A stretch of 64,000 nt of DNA from Desulfobacteraceae bacterium Eth-SRB2 (GTDB lineage: Bacteria > Desulfobacterota > Desulfobacteria > Desulfobacterales > UBA11574): positions 124,001-188,000 of the forward strand of contig RPGQ01000001.1 of assembly GCA_004193595.1 (NCBI GenBank), given 5' to 3'. Of this stretch, positions 37,280 to 47,600 are shown one piece after another. The stretch's first letter is position 1. Each line of letters opens with the position of its first letter. The notes under the pieces are model-generated. The model ran no database searches. It was not told where the DNA came from and was given only the letters and a program-made list of their open reading frames with translations. The translations under genes were made by a program, and so were the position numbers.

Positions 37280-37480
37280 ATGACGAATGGAACAGTTAAG
37301 TGGTTCAATGACAGTAAAGGTTATGGATTCATCGAGCAGGAAGACGGACCGGATGTATTTGTGCATCACAACGCAATCAATGCGGACGGCTTCAAGTCTC
37401 TCAATGAAGGTGACAGCGTCACGTTTGAGATTGAGCAAGGGGCAAAAGGCCCGTCTGCTGCCAATGTGACCGTAGCCTAA
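37280..37480 (+). CDS. Cold-shock domain protein (CspA family)
   Basis: A 66-residue cold-shock OB fold that binds single-stranded RNA/DNA. RNP1 is seen as GYGFIEQ and RNP2 as [16 protein letters not shown] precedes the ATG. The AT-rich leader of more than 100 bases before the start is typical of cold-shock mRNAs. A strong terminator follows, so it is monocistronic. Confidence 0.96.
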   Translation: MTNGTVKWFNDSKGYGFIEQEDGPDVFVHHNAINADGFKSLNEGDSVTFEIEQGAKGPSAANVTVA

Positions 37481-37501
37481 CCTGCTTTTTTATGGCAACT
37501 G

Positions 37502-37537
37502 AAGGCATCTCCTGTGAAACGGGGGATGCCTTTTTTA
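37502..37537 (+). terminator. Rho-independent terminator of the cold-shock gene
   Basis: AAGGCATCTCC pairs with GGGGATGCCTT across a short loop and is followed by a run of six T. Confidence 0.9.
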
Positions 37538-37633
37538 ATGATCGCTTGCACGGAAACACCAAAGTTGGTTGAGATCCTTTTTCCCGTTGTCGGTCATCTT
37601 ATGGATCCGGCAACCCACCCGAAAGGAAACATA

Positions 37634-38098
37634 ATGGCAATAATTGAACATAAAAAAAGCCGGGCGGAAAAAAACAAGGTGGGTTTCCATGAGGGTCAGA
37701 AAGTGACGTTGCTCATCTCCCATCGAACGGAGATGGGATTCGTCGCCGTCATCAACGGCAGCCACAAGGGCATCCTGTATGAAAACGGAGTATTTCAGCC
37801 GCTGAAAATCGGCCAGGAAATTGACGGCTATATCAAGAAAGTGCGTGACGATGAAAAAATAGACCTTTGTCTGCAAAAGCCCGGCTACAAAGCCATTGAT
37901 GCCCTATCCCGAAAAATTATGGACAAATTACGGCAACAGGGCGGATTTATGGCCATCACCGATAAAAGTCGGCCCGGTGCAATCGCCGACATTTTTGGCG
38001 TCAGCAAAAAAGCATTCAAGAAGGCCATCGGCAACCTGTACAAAAAAAGGCTGATTACCCTTGAAAAAAACGGCATCCGGCTGCGGGACAAAAATTAA
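37634..38098 (+). CDS. S1-type and winged-helix protein (C-terminal CvfB-like)
   Basis: ATG 37634 follows GAAAGGAAACATA and yields 154 residues; a longer frame from 37514 runs through the terminator, so the shorter start is preferred. Residues 15-80 form an S1/OB-like domain (VGFHEGQKVTLLISHRTEMG) and the rest is a winged helix (KSRPGAIADIFGVSKKAFKK). This equals the C-terminal half of CvfB/YitL RNA-binding regulators; their N-terminal S1 domains are absent. It may be a shortened family member. Confidence 0.75.
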   Translation: MAIIEHKKSRAEKNKVGFHEGQKVTLLISHRTEMGFVAVINGSHKGILYENGVFQPLKIGQEIDGYIKKVRDDEKIDLCLQKPGYKAIDALSRKIMDKLRQQGGFMAITDKSRPGAIADIFGVSKKAFKKAIGNLYKKRLITLEKNGIRLRDKN

Positions 38099-38267
38099 AA
38101 AATCAATGTTTGGAGCGCGTGCGTGAGCACCTGTTTTCCCGAGGAATTACCTATATTATTTCTCACCGGATCGGTAGAACCTATCCGGGTCCTCCAACCA
38201 GAGGTGGAGGGCTAGGATCAAAACTAAAGCCGCAACTCTGAACTTTGAACCCGGAACCTTATTAACG

Positions 38268-39038
38268 ATGCGCAAATTGGCTTTTGGATACTCAACGAAA
38301 TGCAATATCCGCTGTGAGTACTGCGTGGCCACGGAAGATCTGCCGGCCGATAAAAAGATGGATTCTGATCGGGCCAGAGAAATCATTGTCGAAATGGCTC
38401 AGGCGGGTGTTGGCGGCATCAGTTTTTCCGCAGGGGAACCGTTTTTATATTTCAACGAAATTGTAGCGCTTGTGAAACTGTGCCAACGCATCGGAATATA
38501 TACGCGAATGGTCACCAACAGTTTTTGGGCAAAAACCGCAGCGTCTTCCGACCGCCGGGTTTCAGAGCTGAAAAAAAATGGGCTTTGCCAATTGAGATTA
38601 AGCTTTTCAAGGTGGCACCAGAAGCATGTAAACAAAGACAATGTGTTGAATGCCGGCCGTGCGGTGTCTTTCAAACGCAGGCAGATTTTGACCGATTACC
38701 AAGCCAGCTGCTGCGACATGAACCCTTGTCTGACGCCGGATCTTGATATGTACGCCTGTTGCGATGCGGGCAGCCATTTTCCGGAAACAGACTTTTTTTA
38801 CCTGGGGAACCTGAAAGACAATACGATAAAACAACTTTTCGCTAAAACGGAAACAGACCGCTTGCACAACCTCATTCGAACCATGGGGATAGCCCACATC
38901 GCATCCTATACCGGTATGCGGGCCCGCGAGATCATCACCTATAGTAAATGCGAACTGTGTCGCAAGCTGTTCAACTCCCCTGAAACCGTAACCCGGCTGA
39001 AAGCTGAAATCCCGCAACTGACAGCCTGGTGCCGATAG
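38268..39038 (+). CDS. Shortened radical SAM/SPASM protein
   Basis: Residues 1-110 are a radical SAM N-half with the cluster loop KCNIRCEYC, followed by GISFSAGEPFLYF. After residue about 125 (WHQKHVNKDNVLNAG) the protein jumps directly to a SPASM-like end, CCDMNPCLTPDLDMYACCDA and CELCRKLF. At 256 residues it lacks roughly 80-100 residues of barrel core seen in relatives, so an in-frame deletion seems likely and activity is doubtful. Gene order gives no substrate hint. Confidence 0.7.
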   Translation: MRKLAFGYSTKCNIRCEYCVATEDLPADKKMDSDRAREIIVEMAQAGVGGISFSAGEPFLYFNEIVALVKLCQRIGIYTRMVTNSFWAKTAASSDRRVSELKKNGLCQLRLSFSRWHQKHVNKDNVLNAGRAVSFKRRQILTDYQASCCDMNPCLTPDLDMYACCDAGSHFPETDFFYLGNLKDNTIKQLFAKTETDRLHNLIRTMGIAHIASYTGMRAREIITYSKCELCRKLFNSPETVTRLKAEIPQLTAWCR

Positions 39039-39074
39039 TAATTCAAGTTGCCAGGATATACGGAAGGTGTTGAA

Positions 39075-39803
39075 ATGACCTCAAAGAAATATTATGCCGT
39101 CGCATCCGGCCGCAAGCCCGGAATTTATGATAACTGGCCGGCAGCACAGGCCCAGGTGACAGGCTACCCGGGCGCGAAATTCAAAGGGTTCCCAACTCGA
39201 AAAGCGGCCGAGGCGTGGCTAAAAAAGCCCACAACCTGTCAACCCAGCGTCAACCCCCCGCGCAAGACCGGGCCGTCAAATTCAGACACCACCCCCAAAG
39301 CCGGCGAGGTAACGATATACACCGATGGCAGCGCCCGCTATAACCCGGGCCCCGGCGGTTACGGAATCGTCCAGATCTATAATGGTGAGCAAAAAGAACG
39401 CTCCGGCGGCTATAAACTGACCACCAACAACCGCATGGAACTCATGGGCTGCATTGTGGCGCTTCGTGAACTCGAGCACCGCGACAAACCGGTGACGCTC
39501 TGTTCCGATTCCAGCTATATGGTAAACGGCATCGTTAAGGGGTGGGCGAAAAACTGGCGCAAAAAAGGCTGGATCAAATCCGACAAAAAGCCCGCCGTCA
39601 ACCCCGACCTATGGGCTCAGCTGCTGGATCTCATTGAGGATCTGAACGTCACTTTCAAATGGGTCAAGGGCCATGCCGGCAATCCCTTCAATGAGCGTTG
39701 CGATCAATTGGCCGTGGCTTGTGCCCGGCAGGAGGGCTTGCCGCCGGATGCCGGGTATAATGCCCCAGGGGTCAAGGGGCCGAGGATTCCAGAATTCGAG
39801 TGA
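39075..39803 (+). CDS. rnhA: Ribonuclease HI with N-terminal hybrid-binding domain
   Basis: RNase HI cuts RNA in RNA-DNA hybrids. ATG 39075 (GAAGGTG upstream) gives 242 residues. Residues 1-50 form the viroplasmin-like hybrid-binding domain (YYAVASGRKPGIYDNW). After a linker, the catalytic domain shows TDGSARYNPGPGGYG, NRMELMG, SDSSYMVNG and the final NERCDQLA, supplying the D-E-D-D carboxylates. Standard domain order and length. The TTG at 39048 is a less likely start. Confidence 0.93.
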   Translation: MTSKKYYAVASGRKPGIYDNWPAAQAQVTGYPGAKFKGFPTRKAAEAWLKKPTTCQPSVNPPRKTGPSNSDTTPKAGEVTIYTDGSARYNPGPGGYGIVQIYNGEQKERSGGYKLTTNNRMELMGCIVALRELEHRDKPVTLCSDSSYMVNGIVKGWAKNWRKKGWIKSDKKPAVNPDLWAQLLDLIEDLNVTFKWVKGHAGNPFNERCDQLAVACARQEGLPPDAGYNAPGVKGPRIPEFE

Positions 39804-39863
39804 AAGAATTTATAGTTACCCCCCCTTGCGATTTTGTTTGTACCCGATGGGCCTTGTTGGTGT

Positions 39864-40382
39864 TCATTTTAAAAAACGGTTTGGGCGGGCGGGTCGACCG
39901 GCGGGCCCCGTTTTTCTCGATCCGCCGGCTTTCGGGCCGGATGGTTTTTGAGCGATATAAACCGCATGGCTGCGTCCGCCCCGACCGGCGCGTTGCAGGC
40001 TTACAGAGAATCGGGCCGCTTTCAACCGTTTTTCAAAGGTCTTGTTCGGATCTTCGGACCAAACCGCAAACACCCCGCCCGCCTTCAATGCCAAATGGCT
40101 TAACGCCAGTGCCCTATCGCCGTACAGATACGATCTTCTGCCCGTCCCCCCCCTACGCGGACCTTCGTAAAGGTCCAGAATGATGGCATCAAAACGATTT
40201 TCCATATCCTTTTTTGCTACACAGCGGATGCGCGCGGCCACGTCATCAATTACCACCGTAACCCGCGGGTCGTCAACGGCCCCGCCGGTTAAATGGGCCA
40301 ACGGTCCCCGACACCATTTGACGATGACCGGGTTCAACTCAGCCACCTCGACCTGAGCGTCAACGGAAAGCGTATCAACGCC
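39864..40382 (-). pseudogene. 3' part of a spermidine-synthase-like gene, cut by a Y1 element
   Basis: The minus frame reads VEVAELNPVIVKWCRGPLA and later AIILDLYEGPRR and FAVWSEDPN, which resemble the C-terminal two thirds of spermidine-synthase-family methyltransferase folds. The reading frame continues upstream to the edge of the transposon at 40383, and no 5' half is found beyond it. Its end is GC-rich with repeated RPAR-type residues. The GTG at 40346 could act as a start, but the missing N-terminal half makes function unlikely. Confidence 0.75.
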
Positions 40383-41336
40383 TGGGGTCGGACCGAGATA
40401 ATATGCTATAAATACACATAAAAGAATGTTTTTGAGGGGTCATTAAGGGCTTAGAGTGACGATTTTCATGCTAAAAAGACAGTTTTAAGGTCAATCGCAT
40501 ACGTTTTGATGCTTATGGCAAGGGCAAACATATACTACATACCGGGTTTGATTTGGCATATAACCCATCGGTGTCACAAGAAGGAATTTTTGCTGAAATT
40601 CGCAAAGGACCGCAGAAGTTGGTTGAAATGGCTGTTTGAGTCAAAGAAGCGCTTCGGTACTAGGATATTAAACTACACCGTCACATCAAATCATGTTCAT
40701 CTGCTTGTTCAAGACGACGGGGGTCGTGATGTGCTGCCCAATTCCATTCAATTAACCGCAGGCCGCACTGCTCAGGAATACAACCAAAGGAAGAAACGAA
40801 AGGGCGCGTTTTGGGAGGATCGGTATCATGCGACCGCCGTACAGAATGATGATCATCTTGTCCGTTGTTTGGTTTATATCGACCTAAATATGGTCAGAGC
40901 CGGCGTTGTTAATCACCCATCGGAATGGCCTTTTGGCGGCTATAATGAAATACAGACACCTCCCCGGAAATATTCTTTAATCGACCGGGGACGGCTAATG
41001 ACCCTGCTTGGGTTTGACGATAGTGATAGATTCAGCAAGACCTACCAGGACTGGGTGGAATATATACTCTGCACCAACGGCCACCGCCGCGAGGCGAAAT
41101 GGACGCAGAGTATCGCCGTTGGCAGCAAAGTTTTTGTGGAAGATATAAAGGATAAGCTTGGATACAGGGCTATCGGTAGAAAGGTTGTCGGCACGGGAGA
41201 TGGGTATGAACTCAAAGAGAACGTTGCTTCTTACAGCGCTGATTTTGGTGCCAAAATGAGCACTTTAAGACCAGAAAACAACTTTAAATGGCGCGTTTAT
41301 GAAATGAATTCAACATAGTATCTCGGTCCGACCCCA
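40383..41336 (+). mobile_element. Intact REP-associated Y1 transposon
   Basis: Perfect 18-base inverted ends (TGGGGTCGGACCGAGATA at 40383-40400 and its complement at 41319-41336) frame a single transposase gene. It truncates the spermidine-synthase-like gene on its left. Confidence 0.85.
40515..41318 (+). CDS. REP-associated tyrosine transposase (Y1/HUH)
   Basis: ATG 40515 gives MARANIYYIPGLIWHITHRC, the normal start of this family; ATG 40509 is also possible. The HUH motif is NHVHLLV near residue 65, and the catalytic tyrosine probably lies in TAQEYNQRKKRKG. GAFWEDRYHAT and LVYIDLNMVRAGVVNHP are further family signatures. Full length at about 267 residues. It nicks single-stranded DNA at palindromic ends, consistent with the flanking inverted repeats. 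Confidence 0.9.
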   Translation: MARANIYYIPGLIWHITHRCHKKEFLLKFAKDRRSWLKWLFESKKRFGTRILNYTVTSNHVHLLVQDDGGRDVLPNSIQLTAGRTAQEYNQRKKRKGAFWEDRYHATAVQNDDHLVRCLVYIDLNMVRAGVVNHPSEWPFGGYNEIQTPPRKYSLIDRGRLMTLLGFDDSDRFSKTYQDWVEYILCTNGHRREAKWTQSIAVGSKVFVEDIKDKLGYRAIGRKVVGTGDGYELKENVASYSADFGAKMSTLRPENNFKWRVYEMNST

Positions 41337-41381
41337 ATTGGCAAAGGTATGGGGATTTCATAAATCATTAAAGAAGACGGT

Positions 41382-41606
41382 ATGCTGATTCGAAACATTA
41401 AAAAAGTGTTACTTCTAATAGGATTTTTGTTTTTCTTTTCTCTCTCAATTCCCAGTACGATGGCAGGAGACATAGAACACAACTCCAGGTGTGGGCAAAG
41501 ATACGCTCGATGTTTAGAAAAATGCAATTTTATAACCGAAATTAACGATAACCTCCGATGCAGAAGTGGTTGCTGGGAAGAATACCAGTGGTGTTTGAAG
41601 GAATGA
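41382..41606 (+). CDS. Small secreted cysteine-rich protein
   Basis: A 74-residue precursor with a clear signal peptide (VLLLIGFLFFFSLS) and probable cleavage after TMA. The mature part has six cysteines in three CxxxC-type pairs (CGQRYARCLEKC, CRSGCWEEYQWC) in predicted helices, suggesting disulfides or metal binding, like helical CxxxC-CxxxC hairpin proteins. AAGAAG lies before the ATG. No neighbour explains it. Confidence 0.7.
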   Translation: MLIRNIKKVLLLIGFLFFFSLSIPSTMAGDIEHNSRCGQRYARCLEKCNFITEINDNLRCRSGCWEEYQWCLKE

Positions 41607-41869
41607 AACTAATTACTGTGTGATTAGCAAAAATAATTAAATTAATCAGATATGAAAATTTCAGAGGAAAGCGAAATAAAATGAGGCTTGATCGACCAAT
41701 GGATCAGAACTTATTGACTTTTATATAAATATTTTGGTTTAGATGCCGATAATAATTTAAATATTTTTCAGGAAGTATCGAGCCGAAAATATGGGCCTTT
41801 TAGACTATATCCTGCAATACTTGATCAGAAATAATATTTAAGGGTGTAAGTAAAAAAACTGGGGAATTT

Positions 41870-42031
41870 ATGGAGAATGTTTGCAGGTCATCGACAATTA
41901 TATCGAAAGGAATAGGCGAGGTAATTGATGAAGCAAATAAGACGGGTATAGTCATATTGAAAGAAGAATGGGGAAAGGCTTCTAAAGGGTATACAAAAAT
42001 CGAACAACCCGTTTTTAAAGAAAATATTTAA
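41870..42031 (+). CDS. Possible 53-aa hypothetical protein
   Basis: A frame with an ATG preceded by weak GGGGAAT gives 53 residues rich in lysine and isoleucine. The region (41607-42270) is AT-rich and looks eroded; the frame may be a relic. I recognise no domain. Confidence 0.3.
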   Translation: MENVCRSSTIISKGIGEVIDEANKTGIVILKEEWGKASKGYTKIEQPVFKENI

Positions 42032-42270
42032 ATTACACCAAAAATCAAGAAATTGTATCAGGAAGAATATAGCAAATATAAAAATGAAATTTTACTAAAA
42101 CATACTATCTAAGCTTTAACATCCCATTTTTCCTTCAGATTATTTTCGTTTAAATCCAATAAATTACTAAACTTTTACGTAACGCCTACCGATATATTAA
42201 AAGAATCCGTTTTTTTATATATCTTTATCAATATGTTGTGGAACCATTTAAAAGATAGAAGGTGGCGGTG

Positions 42271-42480
42271 ATGTGTAACAAATTAATGGCAATTAAAGAT
42301 CTAATATCCAAAGACAATCAAATTGAAGTCTCAGCAAATCATTTGAATAAAGTTATTCAAATGGATCAAATGTATTATAAAAAACTGAGTGAAATTGGTG
42401 TCGAGAACCTAAATATAGAAATTGAACCTAATGTAATGATTAGGGTGCAGTTTTTCCCCTCTCCCACTTTGTTTGACTGA
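42271..42480 (+). CDS. Hypothetical protein of 69 residues, probably 3'-truncated
   Basis: ATG 42271 lies a few bases after GAAGGTGG. The product (MCNKLMAIKDLISKDNQIEV) is helical with no recognised family. It ends in sequence that abuts the ISKra4 remnant, so its true C-terminus may be lost. Confidence 0.45.
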   Translation: MCNKLMAIKDLISKDNQIEVSANHLNKVIQMDQMYYKKLSEIGVENLNIEIEPNVMIRVQFFPSPTLFD

Positions 42481-42485
42481 TATCA

Positions 42486-43843
42486 TTAATTAAGTCCATA
42501 TGTTGGAAGCTCCATTGCTTCTTTGCTTTTTAAGAAAAAGTTTTCATTCAAACGTTGCGCTTGCCGACTTGTTTTATCATGCACAAAGTCGATAAATGCA
42601 TCCCAGTCATCGTTTACCTCTATGCATCGTAACTGGAGCAACGCTTCTGCCCGTTCTTTGATCCATCTCATGCCACCGCTATCAAACCTTTTGGCAATGA
42701 CATAATTTACAGCGCCCTCAACAGCTCCGGAAGAAATCTCTAAATCCCTCTCCTGTAAAGTTTTATAATCCATCTTATCAATGCGTTTATTAAGATAGTT
42801 TCTTATCTTTTCCAAGCGTTCCCGGCGGCTTTTATTACCAGGACCTCGCCGGGGAAGTAATCCAAGACGTTTATCAAGTTCATCGACAATTGCTGAAGCA
42901 CGTCCATCATAAAGAAAATCCTTTTGGGCCTCGACCCATTCAATAAGTTCATCACTCCCTTCTTTATAAAGACAAGCACCTGCTTTCCAGAGATATTCCA
43001 AAATACGGAAAATATCTTATTGGTATGGATGGCTTCAGAGAAAAATCCTCCACATGGCAAACCACAAATCGTTATCCCCATCTGTAACAATCTGACCACT
43101 TCCGCTTTTGTGGTAAAACCATCGCTTATCAGCTTCGCAACGGCGATGGCAACAGCACACGTTTTGGGGCATGGCATAGACCTTCTTTGTTGGATAGGCC
43201 TTCCAATAAACCGTCATCCGTGTTTCTTTAGCGTATACATGACCACTATTGTGGACATCTTTGCATTTTTGATTTATCCTCCTCTTCTTGCGCTTTGATC
43301 CTCGACGCTTACATGAGCAGCTTTGCCCCGGTGCCGCTGTGATCCCGGATGTAGATTCTTGACTCTTTTACCACGTCTCTTTTTTAACTCCTCTTCCGTG
43401 GCTGTAGGGGTGCCTTTACTGTCTATCTGAATGATAAGAATATCCCTTATCATTTTGCATTTGTTTCGATTCAAAACCACTGACAGTATGTTTGCCCAAG
43501 CCCAAGACCATCTTCAATGGTTTCTGGCATGGGGATCATTGATGTCGTGCTCAATACCAGAACGGTCTGGTGCATAGCTTCATTTTGTTGCAAGCCTGAC
43601 CGCATAACTGCGTACCAGCATGCTGAAACCATCCCAAGGTAAGCCCAGTTCAATATCTAACGGATAGTATCCACCACCAAATTTACCCCGATAAATGTAA
43701 GTACGCCAATACCGAACCTTGCCAAATACCGTGCCAATAAGACGATCCTTTAAACCTTGACGCTTACATCCACTCTCTGTATGTGTGAGCTTACAATGAT
43801 CCTCACGCATACATAAAAACAAGGAAATAAACAGCCTGCCCAA
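42486..43843 (-). pseudogene. Frameshifted ISKra4-family transposase
   Basis: Minus-strand frames in sequence read an N-terminal part (FGKVRYWRTYIYRGKFGGGY), a middle part (IIQIDSKGTPTATEEELKKR), and a C-terminal part intact from about 43001 (EISSGAVEGAVNYVIAKRF). Three or more frameshifts separate them. It is a different ISKra4 member from the one at 31317. Terminal repeats were not found by eye. Confidence 0.8.
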
Positions 43844-43916
43844 TTCATAAACTTTGGAAACTAACTACCCCCAAAAGTAGATGGACTTGCACGTCAATAC
43901 CCAGACGACTACATCT

Positions 43917-44021
43917 TCAATTTGTTGATTCGGTCTCTTTTATCTCTTGGATAGATTCTGAAACCGTTATGTCCGGTGCTGGATTCTGTAACATGACAAG
44001 CACTGTAATGTTTTTAACCAT
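43917..44021 (-). CDS. Possible 34-aa peptide with a ribosome-binding site
   Basis: GGAG lies 9 bases before an ATG that opens MVKNITVLVMLQNPAPDITV and stops after 34 residues. It may be the 5' end of a gene cut by the neighbouring IS remnant. The remaining sequence of 43844-44166 shows nothing else. Confidence 0.35.
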   Translation of the reverse strand: MVKNITVLVMLQNPAPDITVSESIQEIKETESTN

Positions 44022-44166
44022 ATGATATCACTCCATATAAATAGTTGTTCATGCGGGTTTTCCATAACGCAGAGTTTTTGCATAATAACATACACAATTT
44101 AGATAACTTTGTCCCGAAAAAAATGAATTTAGCCAGTTTTTTTGGAAAAACCGTCATATAATTCCA

Positions 44167-44628
44167 TTATCGTCTTCTTGGGCTACCACAATGTTCACAA
44201 GGAAGTGTTACTCCATAAGTGCATTTATTACATTCTTTACAGTGCCACTCCCTCCAATCTCTGCATGTTCCACAAATTTTACAATGCCATGTACAACTAT
44301 CTTGTACTACTTCATCCCAACAAAAAGAATACCAGTATACTTCACCACATTTTGAACAACTGTAATCCCCCATGAGCTTTTTTAATGGCACTTCTTCACA
44401 ACCACAGGGAAGTTCATATTTCTCTTCCAGTTCATCTTTCGACAACTCTGTGTATTCTTCAATATTTTGCAGAGCGCAAATTGAAAGATCTTCTATGTCC
44501 ACTCCATTGAACGGATTATTACAATCAGTACATCCGCAGTTCTCATCACAAGGTTCATTATTTCTAAAACAAATACAGCGCCGATTACGACAACCTGTTT
44601 TGCATCTGCAATGTACGGCCTTTTCCAT
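44167..44628 (-). CDS. CXC (tesmin/TSO1-like) cysteine-rich protein with zinc ribbons
   Basis: A 153-residue protein with 28 or so cysteines. The N-terminus is a single CXC/CRC half-motif: [15 protein letters not shown] followed by [14 protein letters not shown], giving C7, C9, C13, C18, C20, C27, C31, C33, C36. In eukaryotic tesmin/TSO1/LIN54 proteins this pattern binds zinc and DNA. The C-terminal half contains several CxxC knuckles ([31 protein letters not shown]) of zinc-ribbon type. The gene stands alone between an IS remnant and the RHS gene. DNA or metal binding is inferred. Confidence 0.75.
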   Translation of the reverse strand: MEKAVHCRCKTGCRNRRCICFRNNEPCDENCGCTDCNNPFNGVDIEDLSICALQNIEEYTELSKDELEEKYELPCGCEEVPLKKLMGDYSCSKCGEVYWYSFCWDEVVQDSCTWHCKICGTCRDWREWHCKECNKCTYGVTLPCEHCGSPRRR

Positions 44629-44661
44629 TAATTATCTGCCTATTACTTTAAAACGTATCTC

Positions 44662-47600
44662 TTAAAATAAAAATTGAACTATGGGAGATGAGAGTATCTG
44701 CGCCCCCGTCAAAAGATGATCTTCATCGGAATACGTAAAACTTCTTCCCGAAATATCCCTTAACGCATTCATCTCATAACTGCGGGTGCCGTTTGTATCA
44801 TATTGATACTCTTCAACCAGGGTGCTGTCTTTGGTTACAGTCAGAAGTCGTCCCATGGGATCGTAGGAATAAACGTAATTGGAGGTGGTGCCGTCTATTG
44901 TTTCTGTTTTGTTTGTAATTCGACCATTATTGTCACGGGCAAGATTCCATGACGTAATACCCTGCCCGCTAACGCTATAGACTTCATCCGATACCACTCC
45001 ATAGCCGTTAAACGTCCGGCTCAAGTTCAGTGATCCACCTGTCACCGCGTCCGGCAGGCCGTTTCCAGCATTACGGGTGATAGTGAAACTCCCTGCGTTG
45101 GTCAACAGATCGTCATTATCGTAGGTGTAGGCTTCGGTCGCTCCGGCATAGGCCAGCGAGGTTATATTAAAATCATCGTTATAAGTATAGCCAAGAGACT
45201 GGTTCAACGTACCGCTCAAGGTCTCGGAAGTGACGAGTTTTCCATCATATTCATACGTAATCGATTCTGTTCCCTTTGTGATCGAACCCACATTTGTGCC
45301 ACAAAGATAGGTATAATCAATATTCCCCTCCGGCGTCTGGATCTGCTCGAGTCTGCCGTTGGCATAGATGTTGTTGATCTGGTTGCCGGAAGGAAAGTTG
45401 GTCTGTTTCAGTCTCCGGTCCTTGTCATATACGTAACTGTAACTTCCGCTCAACGGGGTCTGGTAGGAACTTTTCAGATTCACCTTGTTGTACCCAAAAC
45501 CGTGATTGATGGCGGCTGGATTAGTCAGCACGGTCATGTTGCCGTTTTTGTCATAAGTAAATCCAACAAAACTTCCATCCGGTCTGCTGATGCCGACTCT
45601 GCGACCCACTGCATCGTAGGTGTACGTGGTGGTGTGATTTTCAGCATCGGTAACAGTTTTAAGAAACCCATGGGCGTCATACGTAAAAGCAGTATGTCTG
45701 ATATTGGTGTTAATATCTGTCGGCCGCCCCCTGGCGTCATATTCATAAGTGGTGTCAAAAAGACCGGGCGTACTCACGCGCTGCGTCAGCAGGGCGACGG
45801 GATCATAGTCCGATGCGACGGTCCTTCCATTTGGAGAGGTGGTAATCCTATGGGTTTGCGTGACAGAGTTTACCAGGGTGGTGGCCTTACCGTTAACCGT
45901 CACGGTTTCGGTCATCAGATCCGGAATATCATCCGCATCCGTATCCTGGTAGGTTTTATCTTTGATTGTAATTTTCTCCAGGCCAGAGGGAGTGGTTTCC
46001 GTCATTTCCTTTACATATTTAAACTTATATTCCGGATCGATGTCGTATTTGAATTCAAAGTCCATACCACAGGGAAGAGATTTGTTTGCTGTAAATTGGA
46101 ATTCGCTGTAAACTGTTTGCATTTCGGTTGGATCGGTGATGGTTGAACTGTAAGCGCCGGTGGAGTCGGTATAGTCAAGATATTTCGTGAGGTTGCCTTC
46201 TCCGGTGAGTACCTGGTTACGAACATCGCCGTTAGCGTACATGACCCTGCTGAAGCTCCAGTGCCCGCCTTCCTGATCGGTTGCATCCGTTAATCTGCCC
46301 GAAGTATCAAAAACATGCACAAAACGATTCCCCTCCGGTTCGATTTTTGTGGTCATAAAACCGTCCGGGGTATACTCAAAGCTGTAGAAACTTCCATCAG
46401 GATAGGTAACGCGGGTAAGACGGCTGTCGGCGTCTATGGTAATCGTGGTGGTGAGTCCCTCTGGAGAGACAATGGCAATGGGTCTGCCTCCCGCATCCCT
46501 TTCAATGTTGGTCTGATTGCCAAATCGGTCGGTGATACCAACAAGTTTATTATTATCGTCATAGGTGAATTCGTAATGCACGGCGCCGGTATCCAGATCC
46601 ACAGTCTTTAAATGCTGGCCGATATGTTCGTTGACAACGTACCCCAAACCGTTTTCCTCAGTAAACACTCTTGCGCCCATGCTCTTCATATAAACATATG
46701 GAACCAGCGGGCCGATTTTACTGACTTGATGTGCCGATTGATAGGAAATCTTGAGCCTACTGGCGTCATCAATGGCAACGTCGGTTGGACTTGCAATCAC
46801 AAATTCATCTGCCGGGAGGCCTTCGCTTGTATAGCCGTTTGCCCCTTGGCCCGCCACCGTGGTGATAAAACCGTTTGTATTTACCTTGCGAATGCATTTA
46901 TTGCCGCTATCCACGATATAAAGATTTCCGGTCGGATCAACGGTTATGCCTGTCGGATAGTTAAACTGGGCCTCGACGGCAGGACCGCCATCGCCGCTAA
47001 AGCCGCTTGTGAAATTGCCGGCTACCGGAACGATATTGCCACTGGTATCCATTTTCCAGATGGTATGCCAATTGAAATCTGAGATATATAGATTCCCGAC
47101 ACCGTCAAAGGTTATGCTTGGGATATAAAAATGATCCAAAGGAAAAACTGTGGTGATTACCCCTTGGGGATCCACCATGCGTAGTCCGCCAAACTCCATC
47201 TCCCCATCGTAATCTACAATGTATAAATTGCCTTCGCCGTCAAGAGCTATATCAATAGGCCCTGTGAGCATTGCATCGGTAGCCAGTCCGTTATCACCGC
47301 TAAAACCATGCGTGCCGTTTCCCGCAACGGTAGTTATAATGCCTTCCGTATTCACCTTTCTGATGCGATAATTGAAGAGGTCTGCAATATATAGGTTTCC
47401 GGCAGCATCCACCGTCACGCTATTGGGATTGTACAGCATGGCATTGACTGCCGGACCGCCATCGCCGCCGTAGCCGGCAATGCCATTGCCGGCTACGGTA
47501 GTGATGATCCCGTCTGTATCCACCTTACGAATGCAATGATTCCCAGAATCCACAATATAGAGATTCCCGCCAGCGTCAACAGCTATTTTCCCCGGACAAT

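Noticed and set aside
37514-37633. Upstream extension of the S1/winged-helix gene
   Set aside because: It would start inside the cold-shock gene terminator; the ATG at 37634 has a better ribosome-binding site.
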